Positions 16,966-24,946 of a stretch of DNA of 64,000 bases are shown here, in pieces. The stretch is taken from contig NZ_LFXA01000017.1 in the NCBI RefSeq assembly GCF_001187435.1, positions 868,001-932,000 on the forward strand, read 5' to 3'. The DNA comes from Streptomyces caatingaensis. Its GTDB lineage: Bacteria > Actinomycetota > Actinomycetes > Streptomycetales > Streptomycetaceae. The position numbers and the translations under genes are program-made. The notes under the pieces were generated by a model that had not been told where the DNA came from, made no database searches, and saw only the letters and a list, made by a program, of their open reading frames with translations. The stretch's first letter is position 1, and each line of letters begins with the position of its first letter.

Positions 16966-17990
16966 GCGAGACCGTCTTCGCCACCTCCGGAACCACGGGG
17001 CCGGCGGTCGAATGGCTCCGCACCGAGGAACAACTGCGGGACGAGGTGCGACTGGTGGGCGAAACCCTCCTCGGCCGTGTAGACCACGTGGTGTCGTACG
17101 CCCCCACCGAGCACCTCTACGGACGGCTGTACGCCGAGGTGCTGCCGCGCCTGGCGGCCATTCCGGTCGAGCACCGGTGGCGGGATCCCTACGCCCCGCT
17201 CCGGCTGCCCACGGGGGCGCGCACCCTCATCGTCTGTCTGCCGTCGACCTGGCAGCTGCTCGCCCGCTCCACCGCCGAACTCGCGCGCCACGGCCAGGTG
17301 ATCGCCCTGCACTCCACCGGCCCGGCCACCCCGGCCGCCCGCCGTGTCGTCGCGCGCCTCCGGGACACGGCCTGCACGGCCGTAGAACTGCTGGGGTCGA
17401 CGGAGACCGGGGCGGTCGCCCACCGCCGGATCGCCGCCGACCACGAACACCCCCTGCCGTGGCGCCTGTTGCGGGATGTGCGGTGGCCGGACGCGCCGGT
17501 GGGCACGGAGCACCGGCTGCGGGTGAGCAGCCCCCGGCTGGCCCGTCGCCGGGACATGACCGCGTCACCGGACGCCTGGGAGCTGTCCGACCTCGTCGTC
17601 CGGACGGGGGAGCGGTCCTTCGAGCACGTGGGCCGGGCATCGCGGCTGATCAAGGTGAATGGCCGCCGGTGCGACCTGGCCGACGTCGAGGAGCTCGTCC
17701 GCGGCCGCGCCCCCGGGCTCGACGTGGCCTGCGTGGCCGTGGCCGACCCCTTCCGCGGGGAGCACTACGAGCTCTATTACGCGAGTACCGGCGCTGGCCC
17801 GGCCCCGGCGGACCTGCGCACCCGGCTCGCCGGGCTCCCCCGGGGGCTGCCCGCGCCCAGGGCGGTGCACCGGGTACGGGCGATCCCCAGGAGCGCCACA
17901 GGAAAAGTCCGGCTCGGGGACGTCGCGGGCGCCCGCTCCGCCGTACGGAGCGGATGCGCGCGGCCGGACCACGACCCCAACTGCCCCTGA
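16962..17990 (+). CDS. Short adenylate-forming enzyme, probable ACP ligase
   Basis: A 342-residue ANL-family protein that begins only a few residues before the phosphate loop TSGTTG (8-13), so the N-terminal region of about 150 residues of normal ligases is missing. Other motifs are present: LLGSTETG, WELSDLVVRTG, GRASRLIKVNGRRCDLADVEE and a C-terminal SATGKVR with the catalytic Lys. The TTG start overlaps the ACP stop. It probably activates an acid and transfers it to that ACP. The reduced N-terminus matches small carrier-protein ligases found in some clusters, but could also reflect partial loss. The last 20 residues are unrelated tail. Confidence 0.75.
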   Translation: MSETVFATSGTTGPAVEWLRTEEQLRDEVRLVGETLLGRVDHVVSYAPTEHLYGRLYAEVLPRLAAIPVEHRWRDPYAPLRLPTGARTLIVCLPSTWQLLARSTAELARHGQVIALHSTGPATPAARRVVARLRDTACTAVELLGSTETGAVAHRRIAADHEHPLPWRLLRDVRWPDAPVGTEHRLRVSSPRLARRRDMTASPDAWELSDLVVRTGERSFEHVGRASRLIKVNGRRCDLADVEELVRGRAPGLDVACVAVADPFRGEHYELYYASTGAGPAPADLRTRLAGLPRGLPAPRAVHRVRAIPRSATGKVRLGDVAGARSAVRSGCARPDHDPNCP

Positions 17991-18001
17991 GGAGAGTGCA
18001 T

Positions 18002-19414
18002 ATGTCTACCATCCCCGATGCGTCGGCCGTTCCCGCCCCGGCCGATGCCCTCGCGGCCTATGCCGCACAGGCGGCCTGGCCTTCGGCGAGCGCCGCCCGC
18101 GAACTGCCCGAACTCCTCCGGATCCCCCTCCCCGAGCGCGTCGCTCTGCGGCGGTCTGGTGACCTGGAGGCGGACACCTGGCGGACGGAGGAGCAGGAGT
18201 GGAGCGACCACGCCGACGCGCGATACCGGGCGACCGTCCAGCGCCGCCCCCTCGGGGACGCGGCGGCACCCGTCCGTGTCGGCGTCAAGGACACCGTCGA
18301 CGTCGCCGGCTTCGCCACCCGCCTCGGGCTGCGCCACCACCGCCACCACCCCCGCGCCTCGGCCCCGGTCGTCGCCGGCTTGCCGGGCGAACTCGCCGAG
18401 ACCACCGCCAAGGTGGTGTCCACCGAGCTCAACCTCGGCGTCGGCTCCGGCTGCGTCAACCCCTACGCTCCGCACATCGACCCGGGGGGCTCCAGCACCG
18501 GGGCCGCCGTGGCGGTGGCCGCCAACATCTGCGACATCGCACTGGGCACGGACGTCCTCGGCTCCGTCCGCTGGCCGGCCGGGCAGTGCGGCACCGTGGG
18601 TCTGCGCATGACGCACGACTCCGCGCTCCTGGATGGGGTGTTCCCCCTGTCACCCCCCATGGACGCGCTCGGCTGGGTGACCCGCACGGTCGCGGACCTC
18701 GCCTATCTGTGGCCGCGCCTCGGACTCGACCGTCTCGGCACCCAGCACGCGCCCGTTCCCGGCACCCGCAGGATCGGGGTGGTGACCGACGCCTTCGGCC
18801 CGTACGGCACCGCCGGTGCCGAGATGCGCGGCGCGGTGGAGATCGCCCGCGCCCATTTCGAGGCGGCCGGGCACGGTGCGACGGACGTACGCATCGACGC
18901 CCTCTGGGCGCTGCGCGGACCCGCGTGGGAGCTGTGCGCGCGCCAGGCGTGGGACGCCTACCGGCTGTGGCAGCAGTGGACGGCACCCCGGCTCGACGAC
19001 ACCACCCTCGCCTCCCTGGAAGTCGGCGCCAGGGTCGGTGACGACCGCTACGCGTGGATCCTCTCGGAGCTCGAAGGCTGCCGCCGCACGGTGGGGAGCG
19101 CCTTCGACGCGGCCGGCGTCGATGCCTGGCTGTTGCCGCTGGACCCCTGCCCGCCGCCGGACGTCGCCACCGTCATCGCCCGCGGGTCGACCATCCCCAC
19201 GCCTGAGGACGACGACTATGAACAGCGCGTCGCCTACACGCCGATCGCCAGCGTCGCCGGGCTTCCCGCCCTCACCCTGCCCGTCGCCCGCGACGGACGC
19301 GGCGCTCCGCTGAGCGTCCAGCTCGTCGGTCGGCCCGGCACCGAGGCGACGCTGGTCGAGCTCGCGGGAGATCTCGCCGACCAGGTCGGCGACCTGGGCT
19401 TCCTCCCCAGCTGA
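18002..19414 (+). CDS. Amidase-signature family enzyme
   Basis: A 470-residue enzyme with an intact Ser-cisSer-Lys triad: Lys96 in VRVGVKDTVD, the GGSSTGAAVAVA loop (cis-Ser at 164-165) and the nucleophile Ser188 in GTDVLGSVRWPAG. The family hydrolyses amides or transfers acyl groups to amines. ATG at 18002 follows GGAGAG. It stands between the short ligase and the MIO enzyme in the same operon. In the pathway it might cut or form an amide made by the AsnB-type enzyme or remove a protecting group; the sequence does not decide. No signal peptide. Confidence 0.88.
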   Translation: MSTIPDASAVPAPADALAAYAAQAAWPSASAARELPELLRIPLPERVALRRSGDLEADTWRTEEQEWSDHADARYRATVQRRPLGDAAAPVRVGVKDTVDVAGFATRLGLRHHRHHPRASAPVVAGLPGELAETTAKVVSTELNLGVGSGCVNPYAPHIDPGGSSTGAAVAVAANICDIALGTDVLGSVRWPAGQCGTVGLRMTHDSALLDGVFPLSPPMDALGWVTRTVADLAYLWPRLGLDRLGTQHAPVPGTRRIGVVTDAFGPYGTAGAEMRGAVEIARAHFEAAGHGATDVRIDALWALRGPAWELCARQAWDAYRLWQQWTAPRLDDTTLASLEVGARVGDDRYAWILSELEGCRRTVGSAFDAAGVDAWLLPLDPCPPPDVATVIARGSTIPTPEDDDYEQRVAYTPIASVAGLPALTLPVARDGRGAPLSVQLVGRPGTEATLVELAGDLADQVGDLGFLPS

Positions 19415-19447
19415 ACCCCTGCCGAAGCGCTTACCGAAAGGCCTCTC

Positions 19448-20986
19448 ATGCCCGCCCACGGTCAGCAGTCCCACGACCGCATCCGCGCCCTGCTCCGCCG
19501 CAGCGACCGCGACGCACGGCTGGAGCCGACCGGCCCCGAGCGCCGTCGCATGGCCGCGGCCCGCCGGTCGCTGGCCGCCCTGGAGACCGGACGGCCGGTA
19601 TACGGGGTCACCCATGGCTTCGGCCCCCTGGTTGGCCACCGCGCCGACGCCGACCCGGAAGCGCAGGGGCTCGGGCTCGTCCGTCATCTGGCAGTGGGGC
19701 AGGGCGAGCCCCTCCCGCCGGACGTCAGCCGGACCGCGGTGTGGCTCAGGCTGCGTGGCATGACCCTGGGCCACTCGGCCGTGGACCCGGCGGTGTGGCG
19801 GTCCCTCGCCGACCAGTGGAACGCGGGCTTCACTCCCGTGGTCCCGCAGGAGGGCAGCCTCAGCGCGAGCGGCGACCTCGTCCCCCTCGCGCACGCCGCG
19901 CTCGCGGCCGCCGGCGACGGCCAGGAGGCGTGGTGGCACGAGGCCGGTGCCTGGACCCGCAGGCCCGCCCGGGACGTCCTGCGTGACCTCGGCCGGGCCC
20001 CCGTACGGTGGGAGGCCCGCTCCGCGCTGGCGTTCGTCAACGGGAGCAGCGCCTGTCTCGCCCGCGCCCTCCACACCCACCGCGAGGCGCTGGCGCTCAC
20101 CCGCGCCGCCGCCGCGGTCACCGGCCGGACCGTGGCGCTGCTCGGCTGCTCCGGCGAACCGTACGAGGACGCGCTCAGTCGCGTCCGCAACCAGCCGGGC
20201 CAGCGGACGGTCGCCGCCTGGATCCGGGAGGAGACGTCCGGGCGCCTGGAACCGGGCCCGGACCGGACGTTGCAGGAGCGGTACTCCCTGCGCTGCGCGC
20301 CTCAGGTGCTGGGTGCCGTGCTCGACCAGCTGGACCACCAGGGCCACGTCCTCCTCAACGAGGCCGAAGGGTGCACGGACAACCCAGTGTTCGTCGACGA
20401 CCGGTTGCTGCACGGCGGCAACTTCCACGCGGCGCCCGTCGCCCTCGCCTCCGAGTCGCACGCCTCCTGCCTCCAGCAGGTCGCCTATCTGCTCGAACGG
20501 CAGCTCGCTCTCGTTCTGGACCCCGCAGCCAACGGCGGCCTGCCTCCCCTGCTCACGCCCCGGCCCGGAGCTGGCAGCGGTTTCGCCGGGGTCCAGATCG
20601 CCGCGACGTCCCACCTCGCCCGTCTCCGCCAGCTCGGCCACCCGGCGTCCTTCACGGCCGTCCCGACCAACCTCCATAACCAGGACCACGTCCCGATGGC
20701 GCTGAACAACGCCAACGCCGTCGCCGGCATGACGGACCGGGCCTGGTGGATCCTCGGGTCGCTGCTCCTGGCCGTCAACCAGCTGACCCGTCTGACCCGG
20801 GGCCCGGCCGGCACGGGGCTCTGGCCGCGCCTGCTCCACCGGTTCCCGCCCCTGGACCGGGACCGGCCGCTCGCCGACGAGGTGGCCGCCGCCGCGGAGG
20901 CGGCGCGCTCGTACTTCCTGGAGCCGGAGCCGGGCGCCCCTCTCCGGTCCGCGCCGCACGGCACGCCCGTACCGGCCACGACATGA
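19448..20986 (+). CDS. MIO-type aromatic amino acid ammonia-lyase or aminomutase
   Basis: A 512-residue member of the histidine/phenylalanine ammonia-lyase family. The Ala-Ser-Gly that cyclises to the MIO prosthetic group is at 140-142 in GSLSASGDLVPLAH, the catalytic Tyr is in VYGVTHGFG (Tyr52), and TDNPVF, HGGNFHAAPVA and NLHNQDHVPMA complete the active-site set. It eliminates ammonia from an aromatic amino acid or moves the amino group to the beta carbon. Primary histidine catabolism is unlikely because no hut genes are nearby and a DAHP synthase follows. The substrate (Phe, Tyr, His or an amino variant) cannot be decided by eye. Confidence 0.88.
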   Translation: MPAHGQQSHDRIRALLRRSDRDARLEPTGPERRRMAAARRSLAALETGRPVYGVTHGFGPLVGHRADADPEAQGLGLVRHLAVGQGEPLPPDVSRTAVWLRLRGMTLGHSAVDPAVWRSLADQWNAGFTPVVPQEGSLSASGDLVPLAHAALAAAGDGQEAWWHEAGAWTRRPARDVLRDLGRAPVRWEARSALAFVNGSSACLARALHTHREALALTRAAAAVTGRTVALLGCSGEPYEDALSRVRNQPGQRTVAAWIREETSGRLEPGPDRTLQERYSLRCAPQVLGAVLDQLDHQGHVLLNEAEGCTDNPVFVDDRLLHGGNFHAAPVALASESHASCLQQVAYLLERQLALVLDPAANGGLPPLLTPRPGAGSGFAGVQIAATSHLARLRQLGHPASFTAVPTNLHNQDHVPMALNNANAVAGMTDRAWWILGSLLLAVNQLTRLTRGPAGTGLWPRLLHRFPPLDRDRPLADEVAAAAEAARSYFLEPEPGAPLRSAPHGTPVPATT

Positions 20987-21031
20987 CCCATGTCTCTTCC
21001 CCGACCCGGACTTCCGGCCCATGGAGGAACC

Positions 21032-22222
21032 ATGCTCCCCACGCGCCTGCTCATGGTGGCCCGCGCCCAGCAGCAACCCGAGTGGTCCTCGCTCGACGAA
21101 CTCAAGCGCGTCCTGCACGTGCTGGCTACCAGCCCGCAACTGGTGGACGCTTCCGTCTGTGCCGACCTCACCGGCGAGCTGGCCCGTGCCGCGCAGGGTG
21201 AGGCGTTCGTCCTGCAGCTCGGCGAATGTGCGGAACGCTTCCACGACGCCACTCCCGTCGAAGTCCTCGCCAAGGCCGGACAACTGCACGCCCTGGCCGA
21301 CGATTTCGCCGGGATCAGCGGGCTCCCCGTGGTCAGGATGGGCCGCATCGCCGGCCAGTATGCCAAACCCCGCTCCAGCGCCATGGAGACCCTGGACGAC
21401 GGCACGGTCCTGCCCGTCTACCGCGGGGACGCCGTCAACGCACCCGATCCGACCCCCGAGGCGCGCCGTGCGGATCCCAGCAGGCTCCTGCGCGCCTACC
21501 ACCATGCCCAGACCACGCTGAGCACGCTGTTCGAACGCGATCTGGGGCTGCTCGGCCACGCGGACCCCCGGCGTACATATGTCGGCCACGAGGCGCTGCT
21601 GCTGGAGTTCGAGGACGCCCTCGTGCGGCCGCTGCCCGACGGCCCGGGGGTGTACGGGTCGTCCGGCCACTTTCTGTGGATCGGCGAACGCACGCGGCAA
21701 CCCGACCACCAGCACGTGCAGTTCGCGTCCGGCATCGACAATCCGGTGGGTGTGAAGGTCGGCCCAGGGGCGACCGCCGACGAGCTGACGGCCCTCGTTC
21801 GTCTGCTCAACCCCCGCCGCAGGCCGGGACGGCTGTCGTTCATCGTGCGCATGGGCGCCGCGCAGGCCGGTCGGAAGCTTCCCGCGCTCCTCGGTGCCCT
21901 GGGGGACGCGGCCGCCGACGCCGTCTGGATCTGCGATCCCATGCACGGCAACACCAAGGCCAACGGCGCTGGACAGAAGAGCCGGGCGGTGGCCGACATC
22001 CTGGCCGAGATCGAGGCGTTCGTCGCGGCACTGCGCGGCCACGGGCTGCCCCCGGCCGGGCTGATGCTGGAGACCGCCCACCGGCCCGTGACCGAGTGCG
22101 TCGCCACCCCCGGCGACCTGGCCCTGTCCGTTCCGCTCCCCTGCTACGAGTCGGCCGTCGACCCCCGGCTGAACCCGGAACAGGCCCAGGAGGTCGTCGA
22201 GTTCACGGCCGGCCTGCTGTGA
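21032..22222 (+). CDS. Short class II DAHP synthase
   Basis: A 396-residue class II 3-deoxy-D-arabino-heptulosonate 7-phosphate synthase, the entry enzyme of the shikimate pathway. Family motifs are clear: LQLGECAERF (metal-binding Cys), RMGRIAGQYAKPRS, GHFLWIGERT, DNPVGVKVGP, ICDPMHGNTK and a C-terminal YESAVDPRLN. Primary-metabolism class II enzymes are about 450-470 residues with an N-terminal regulatory extension. This one lacks most of it, as do pathway-dedicated copies such as PhzC, which suggests less feedback control. ATG at 21032 follows GGAGGA; an in-frame ATG at 20990 is a weaker choice. It implies that the product draws on shikimate-derived building blocks. Confidence 0.9.
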   Translation: MLPTRLLMVARAQQQPEWSSLDELKRVLHVLATSPQLVDASVCADLTGELARAAQGEAFVLQLGECAERFHDATPVEVLAKAGQLHALADDFAGISGLPVVRMGRIAGQYAKPRSSAMETLDDGTVLPVYRGDAVNAPDPTPEARRADPSRLLRAYHHAQTTLSTLFERDLGLLGHADPRRTYVGHEALLLEFEDALVRPLPDGPGVYGSSGHFLWIGERTRQPDHQHVQFASGIDNPVGVKVGPGATADELTALVRLLNPRRRPGRLSFIVRMGAAQAGRKLPALLGALGDAAADAVWICDPMHGNTKANGAGQKSRAVADILAEIEAFVAALRGHGLPPAGLMLETAHRPVTECVATPGDLALSVPLPCYESAVDPRLNPEQAQEVVEFTAGLL

Positions 22223-22337
22223 GTGGGGCCGCTGTGAGCCGGTCTGCTGTGAGCGGGGCGGGCCCCCCGGCCCGTGGACCGCCGCCGGCCCGCACCCCCG
22301 GCACCTCCAACGACTCACCAGAAAGCGACGGACATTC

Positions 22338-23330
22338 ATGGAATTCCGCACACTCGGCGGCAGCGGTCTGGTCCTCAGCGAGATCTCCTACGGCAACTGG
22401 ATCACCCATGGCGCCCAGGTCGACGAGGACACCGCCCACGCGTGCGTCCGGGCGGCGCTCGACGCGGGCATCACCTCATTCGACACGGCCGACGTCTACT
22501 CCGAGACCCGGGCCGAGAGCGTGCTCGGCAAGGCGCTCGCCGGTGAACGCCGTGAGGGGCTCGTCCTGGCCACCAAGGTGTGTCACCCCGTGGGCCCCGG
22601 ACCCAACGACCGGGGTCTCTCCCGCAAGCACATCATCGAGGGCTGCGAGGCGTCGCTGCGCCGCCTGAACACCGGCTACGTCGACCTCTACTACGCCCAC
22701 CGCCACGACCCCGCCGTCTCCCTCGAGGAGACCATGCTCGCGTTCGCGGATCTGGTCCGGGCCGGAAAGGCCCTGTACATCGGCGTCAGCGAGTGGACCG
22801 CCGACCAGATCACGCAGGCCGCCGGGCTGGCCCGGGAGCTGCGGGTCCCCCTGGTGGCGAGCCAGCCGCAGTACTCGATGCTGTGGCGGGTCGTCGAGTC
22901 CGAGGTGGTGCCCGCGTGCGACCGCGAGGGCCTGGGGCAGGTCGTCTGGTCCCCGCTCGCCCAGGGCATCCTCACCGGCAAATACCTGCCGGGCACGCGG
23001 CCGCCAGCCGGTTCGCGTGCCACCGACCCCACAGGGAAGGGCTTCGTGGACGCGCTGGTCGGCCACTGGCTGCGTGACGACAGGGTTCTGCGGGCCGTAC
23101 AGGAGCTGAAGCCGGTCGCCGCGGACGCGGGGCTGACGCTCAGCCAGCTGTCCATCGCCTGGGTGCTGCAGAACCCGTCGGTGACGTCCGCCATCATCGG
23201 CGCCAGCCGTCCCGAGCAGGTCAAGGAGAACGCCGCGGCGGCAGGTGTCCGGCTGGACGAGGGCATCCTGGCCCGGATCGACGCGGTTCTCGCCGATCAC
23301 ATCGAGCGGGACCCGGCGCGCACGGGCTGA
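22338..23330 (+). CDS. Aldo/keto reductase
   Basis: A 330-residue AKR of the voltage-gated potassium channel beta-subunit-like branch. The tetrad is visible: Asp49 and Tyr54 in FDTADVYSETRAESVLG, Lys80 in LATKVCHP and His121 in YYAHRHD. The NADP-binding segment is near the C-terminus (SAIIGASRPEQVKEN). It should reduce an aldehyde or ketone with NADPH. It is separated from the DAHP synthase gene by 115 bp of G-rich DNA but keeps the same direction. Substrate unknown. Confidence 0.9.
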   Translation: MEFRTLGGSGLVLSEISYGNWITHGAQVDEDTAHACVRAALDAGITSFDTADVYSETRAESVLGKALAGERREGLVLATKVCHPVGPGPNDRGLSRKHIIEGCEASLRRLNTGYVDLYYAHRHDPAVSLEETMLAFADLVRAGKALYIGVSEWTADQITQAAGLARELRVPLVASQPQYSMLWRVVESEVVPACDREGLGQVVWSPLAQGILTGKYLPGTRPPAGSRATDPTGKGFVDALVGHWLRDDRVLRAVQELKPVAADAGLTLSQLSIAWVLQNPSVTSAIIGASRPEQVKENAAAAGVRLDEGILARIDAVLADHIERDPARTG

Positions 23331-23521
23331 ACCGAGCACGTTCCGTCGGCTCGCCCCCCCTGTCGGTGTGCGAGCCGATTCCCGTACCGCCCCTCCCCGG
23401 GACCGGGAGCCGTGCCCCGGCGCGCTGCCCGTGACCGGCCACGGGAAGGGGCGGGGAAGAACCGCCGGGACACGCCTCCGGGCCGTCCCGGCCACGAGCC
23501 GATACCGAGGAGGCCGTCACG

Positions 23522-24316
23522 GTGGCGGACAAGACCGGATCCTGCCTGGCCCTGGCTGGACGCAAGGTGCTGGTGACCGGCGGCACCCGGGGGCTGGGGT
23601 ACGCGACCGCGCGCCGCCTGGCGCAGGAGGGCTGCGACCTGGCCCTGTGCGCCCGCGATCCCGCGTCTGTGAACAAGGCGGCCGACGAGCTGCGCACCTG
23701 CTACGGAGCGACCGTGCACGCCGCGTCCCTGGACGTCCGGGACGAGACGGCACTGAACGCCTTCGTCCAGCGCTCGGTCGAGGTGCTGGGGAGGGCTGAC
23801 GCCCTGGTCGCCTGCGCGGGGGGAGCCGTCGGCGGCGGCTTCTTCGACGCCACCGCCCGCGACTGGGAGGAGACCTACCGGCTGAACGTGGGCCACTCCG
23901 CACAGGCGTTGCGCTCCGCGGCCCCTCACCTCGCCCGGACGCGTGGCAGCGCGGTCCTGGTCGCGTCCGTCTCCGGCTGGAAGCCCGCCCCGCCCGCGCA
24001 GTACGCAGCCGCCAAGGCCGCCCAGATCCACCTGGCCGCCTCGCTGGCCCGTGAACTCGGGCCGCACGGCATCAGGGTCAACGCGGTGTCGCCCGGTTCG
24101 ACGCTGGTCCCCGGCAAGGGCTGGGACCGCCTCCGCCGGGAGGAGCCGGAGGCGTACCAGGCGTTCCAGCGGGAGTTCCCCATGGGCGAGTTGATGGCCC
24201 CGGAGGACGTCGCCGCGGTGATCGCCTTTCTCCTCTCCGACCAGGCACGCGCGGTCAACGGCGCGAACATCCCGGTGGACGGGGGGCAGAACGCGCCGAG
24301 CGCGTACGGGTATTGA
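23522..24316 (+). CDS. Short-chain dehydrogenase/reductase
   Basis: A 264-residue classical SDR: cofactor loop TGGTRGLG (19-26), CAGG, the catalytic Ser in VASVSG (149/151) and YAAAK (Tyr161, Lys165), with a VNAVSPG strand and a C-terminal PVDGGQ. It interconverts a carbonyl and an alcohol with NAD(P)H. GTG at 23522 is the start. A 190-bp gap without any gene separates it from the AKR. It may form a ketoreductase step in the cluster, or aromatise a cyclic dihydrodiol-like intermediate as some SDRs do; this is inference. Confidence 0.88.
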   Translation: MADKTGSCLALAGRKVLVTGGTRGLGYATARRLAQEGCDLALCARDPASVNKAADELRTCYGATVHAASLDVRDETALNAFVQRSVEVLGRADALVACAGGAVGGGFFDATARDWEETYRLNVGHSAQALRSAAPHLARTRGSAVLVASVSGWKPAPPAQYAAAKAAQIHLAASLARELGPHGIRVNAVSPGSTLVPGKGWDRLRREEPEAYQAFQREFPMGELMAPEDVAAVIAFLLSDQARAVNGANIPVDGGQNAPSAYGY

Positions 24317-24338
24317 GGGTGGCCGTGGCCCGCGACGG

Positions 24339-24875
24339 TCAGTCGTGGCCCACGTGGGAGATCCCGCGCCCACCCAGCCGTCGCTGCACGTCGTGGAGGA
24401 GCTCGCGCAGCATGTCCGTGAGGGCTTCCTGCTGCCCGGCATCCAGCGAGGACAGCAGCTCGGTCTCGCGGGCGAGCACCTGATCGACGGTCCGCTCGAC
24501 GAGCTCGTGGCCGGCGCCCGTGAGCTCCACCAGGACCGTCCGTCTCCGCCCCGGGGCGGGCCGCCGGGTAACCAGGTTCTCGCGCTCGGCGCGCGCGACG
24601 CGCTGGGAGATCGCCCCGGCCGTGACCAGCGACCGCTCGGCCAGTTCCCGTGTGCTCAGGGTGTACGGGGGGCCGCTGCGCCGGAGCGCGCTGAGCAGAT
24701 CGAGGGTGGCGGAGTCGACACCGGCCTCGGCGAGGAGGTGACGGCGGTCGTCGCCGAAGAGTTTGGCGAGTTGCCAGAGGCGGGTGACGATGCCGATCGA
24801 GGACACCGGTGTCGGCGGCCGCTCCCGGTGCCAGGCGTCGGCGATGGCGTCGACCGGGTCCTGTGCGGGCTTCAT
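24339..24875 (-). CDS. MarR-family regulator, divergent to the exporter
   Basis: A 178-residue MarR protein with winged helix LDLLSALRRSGPPYTLSTRELAERSLVTAGAISQRVARAERENLVTRRP and wing GRRRTVLVELTGAG. It is a paralogue of the regulator at 10393-10956. The start at 24875 is chosen because upstream codons run into the operator. Divergent placement from the MFS exporter with two overlapping palindromes between them is the classic MarR-exporter layout, so it probably represses the exporter and itself until the product or an intermediate binds. Confidence 0.9.
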   Translation of the reverse strand: MKPAQDPVDAIADAWHRERPPTPVSSIGIVTRLWQLAKLFGDDRRHLLAEAGVDSATLDLLSALRRSGPPYTLSTRELAERSLVTAGAISQRVARAERENLVTRRPAPGRRRTVLVELTGAGHELVERTVDQVLARETELLSSLDAGQQEALTDMLRELLHDVQRRLGGRGISHVGHD

Positions 24876-24896
24876 GGACTCCCTCGCGAGTGCTAC

Positions 24897-24922
24897 ATTT
24901 AGATCTAAATTTAGGGCTAAAT
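24897..24922. promoter_or_regulatory. Two overlapping MarR-type operators
   Basis: ATTTAGATCTAAAT (24897-24910) is a perfect palindrome. ATTTAGGGCTAAAT (24909-24922) repeats the same arms ATTTAG/CTAAAT around a different centre. The two overlap by 2 bp with a 12-bp centre spacing. They lie in the 71-bp gap between the MarR gene and the MFS gene and form the most AT-rich stretch of the cluster. Confidence 0.7.
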
Positions 24923-24946
24923 GGAAGTAGGGAACCTCAGTATGAC

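Noticed and set aside
18650-22351. Very long reading frame on the minus strand
   Set aside because: It is antisense to three well-supported genes and is a by-product of GC-rich third positions.
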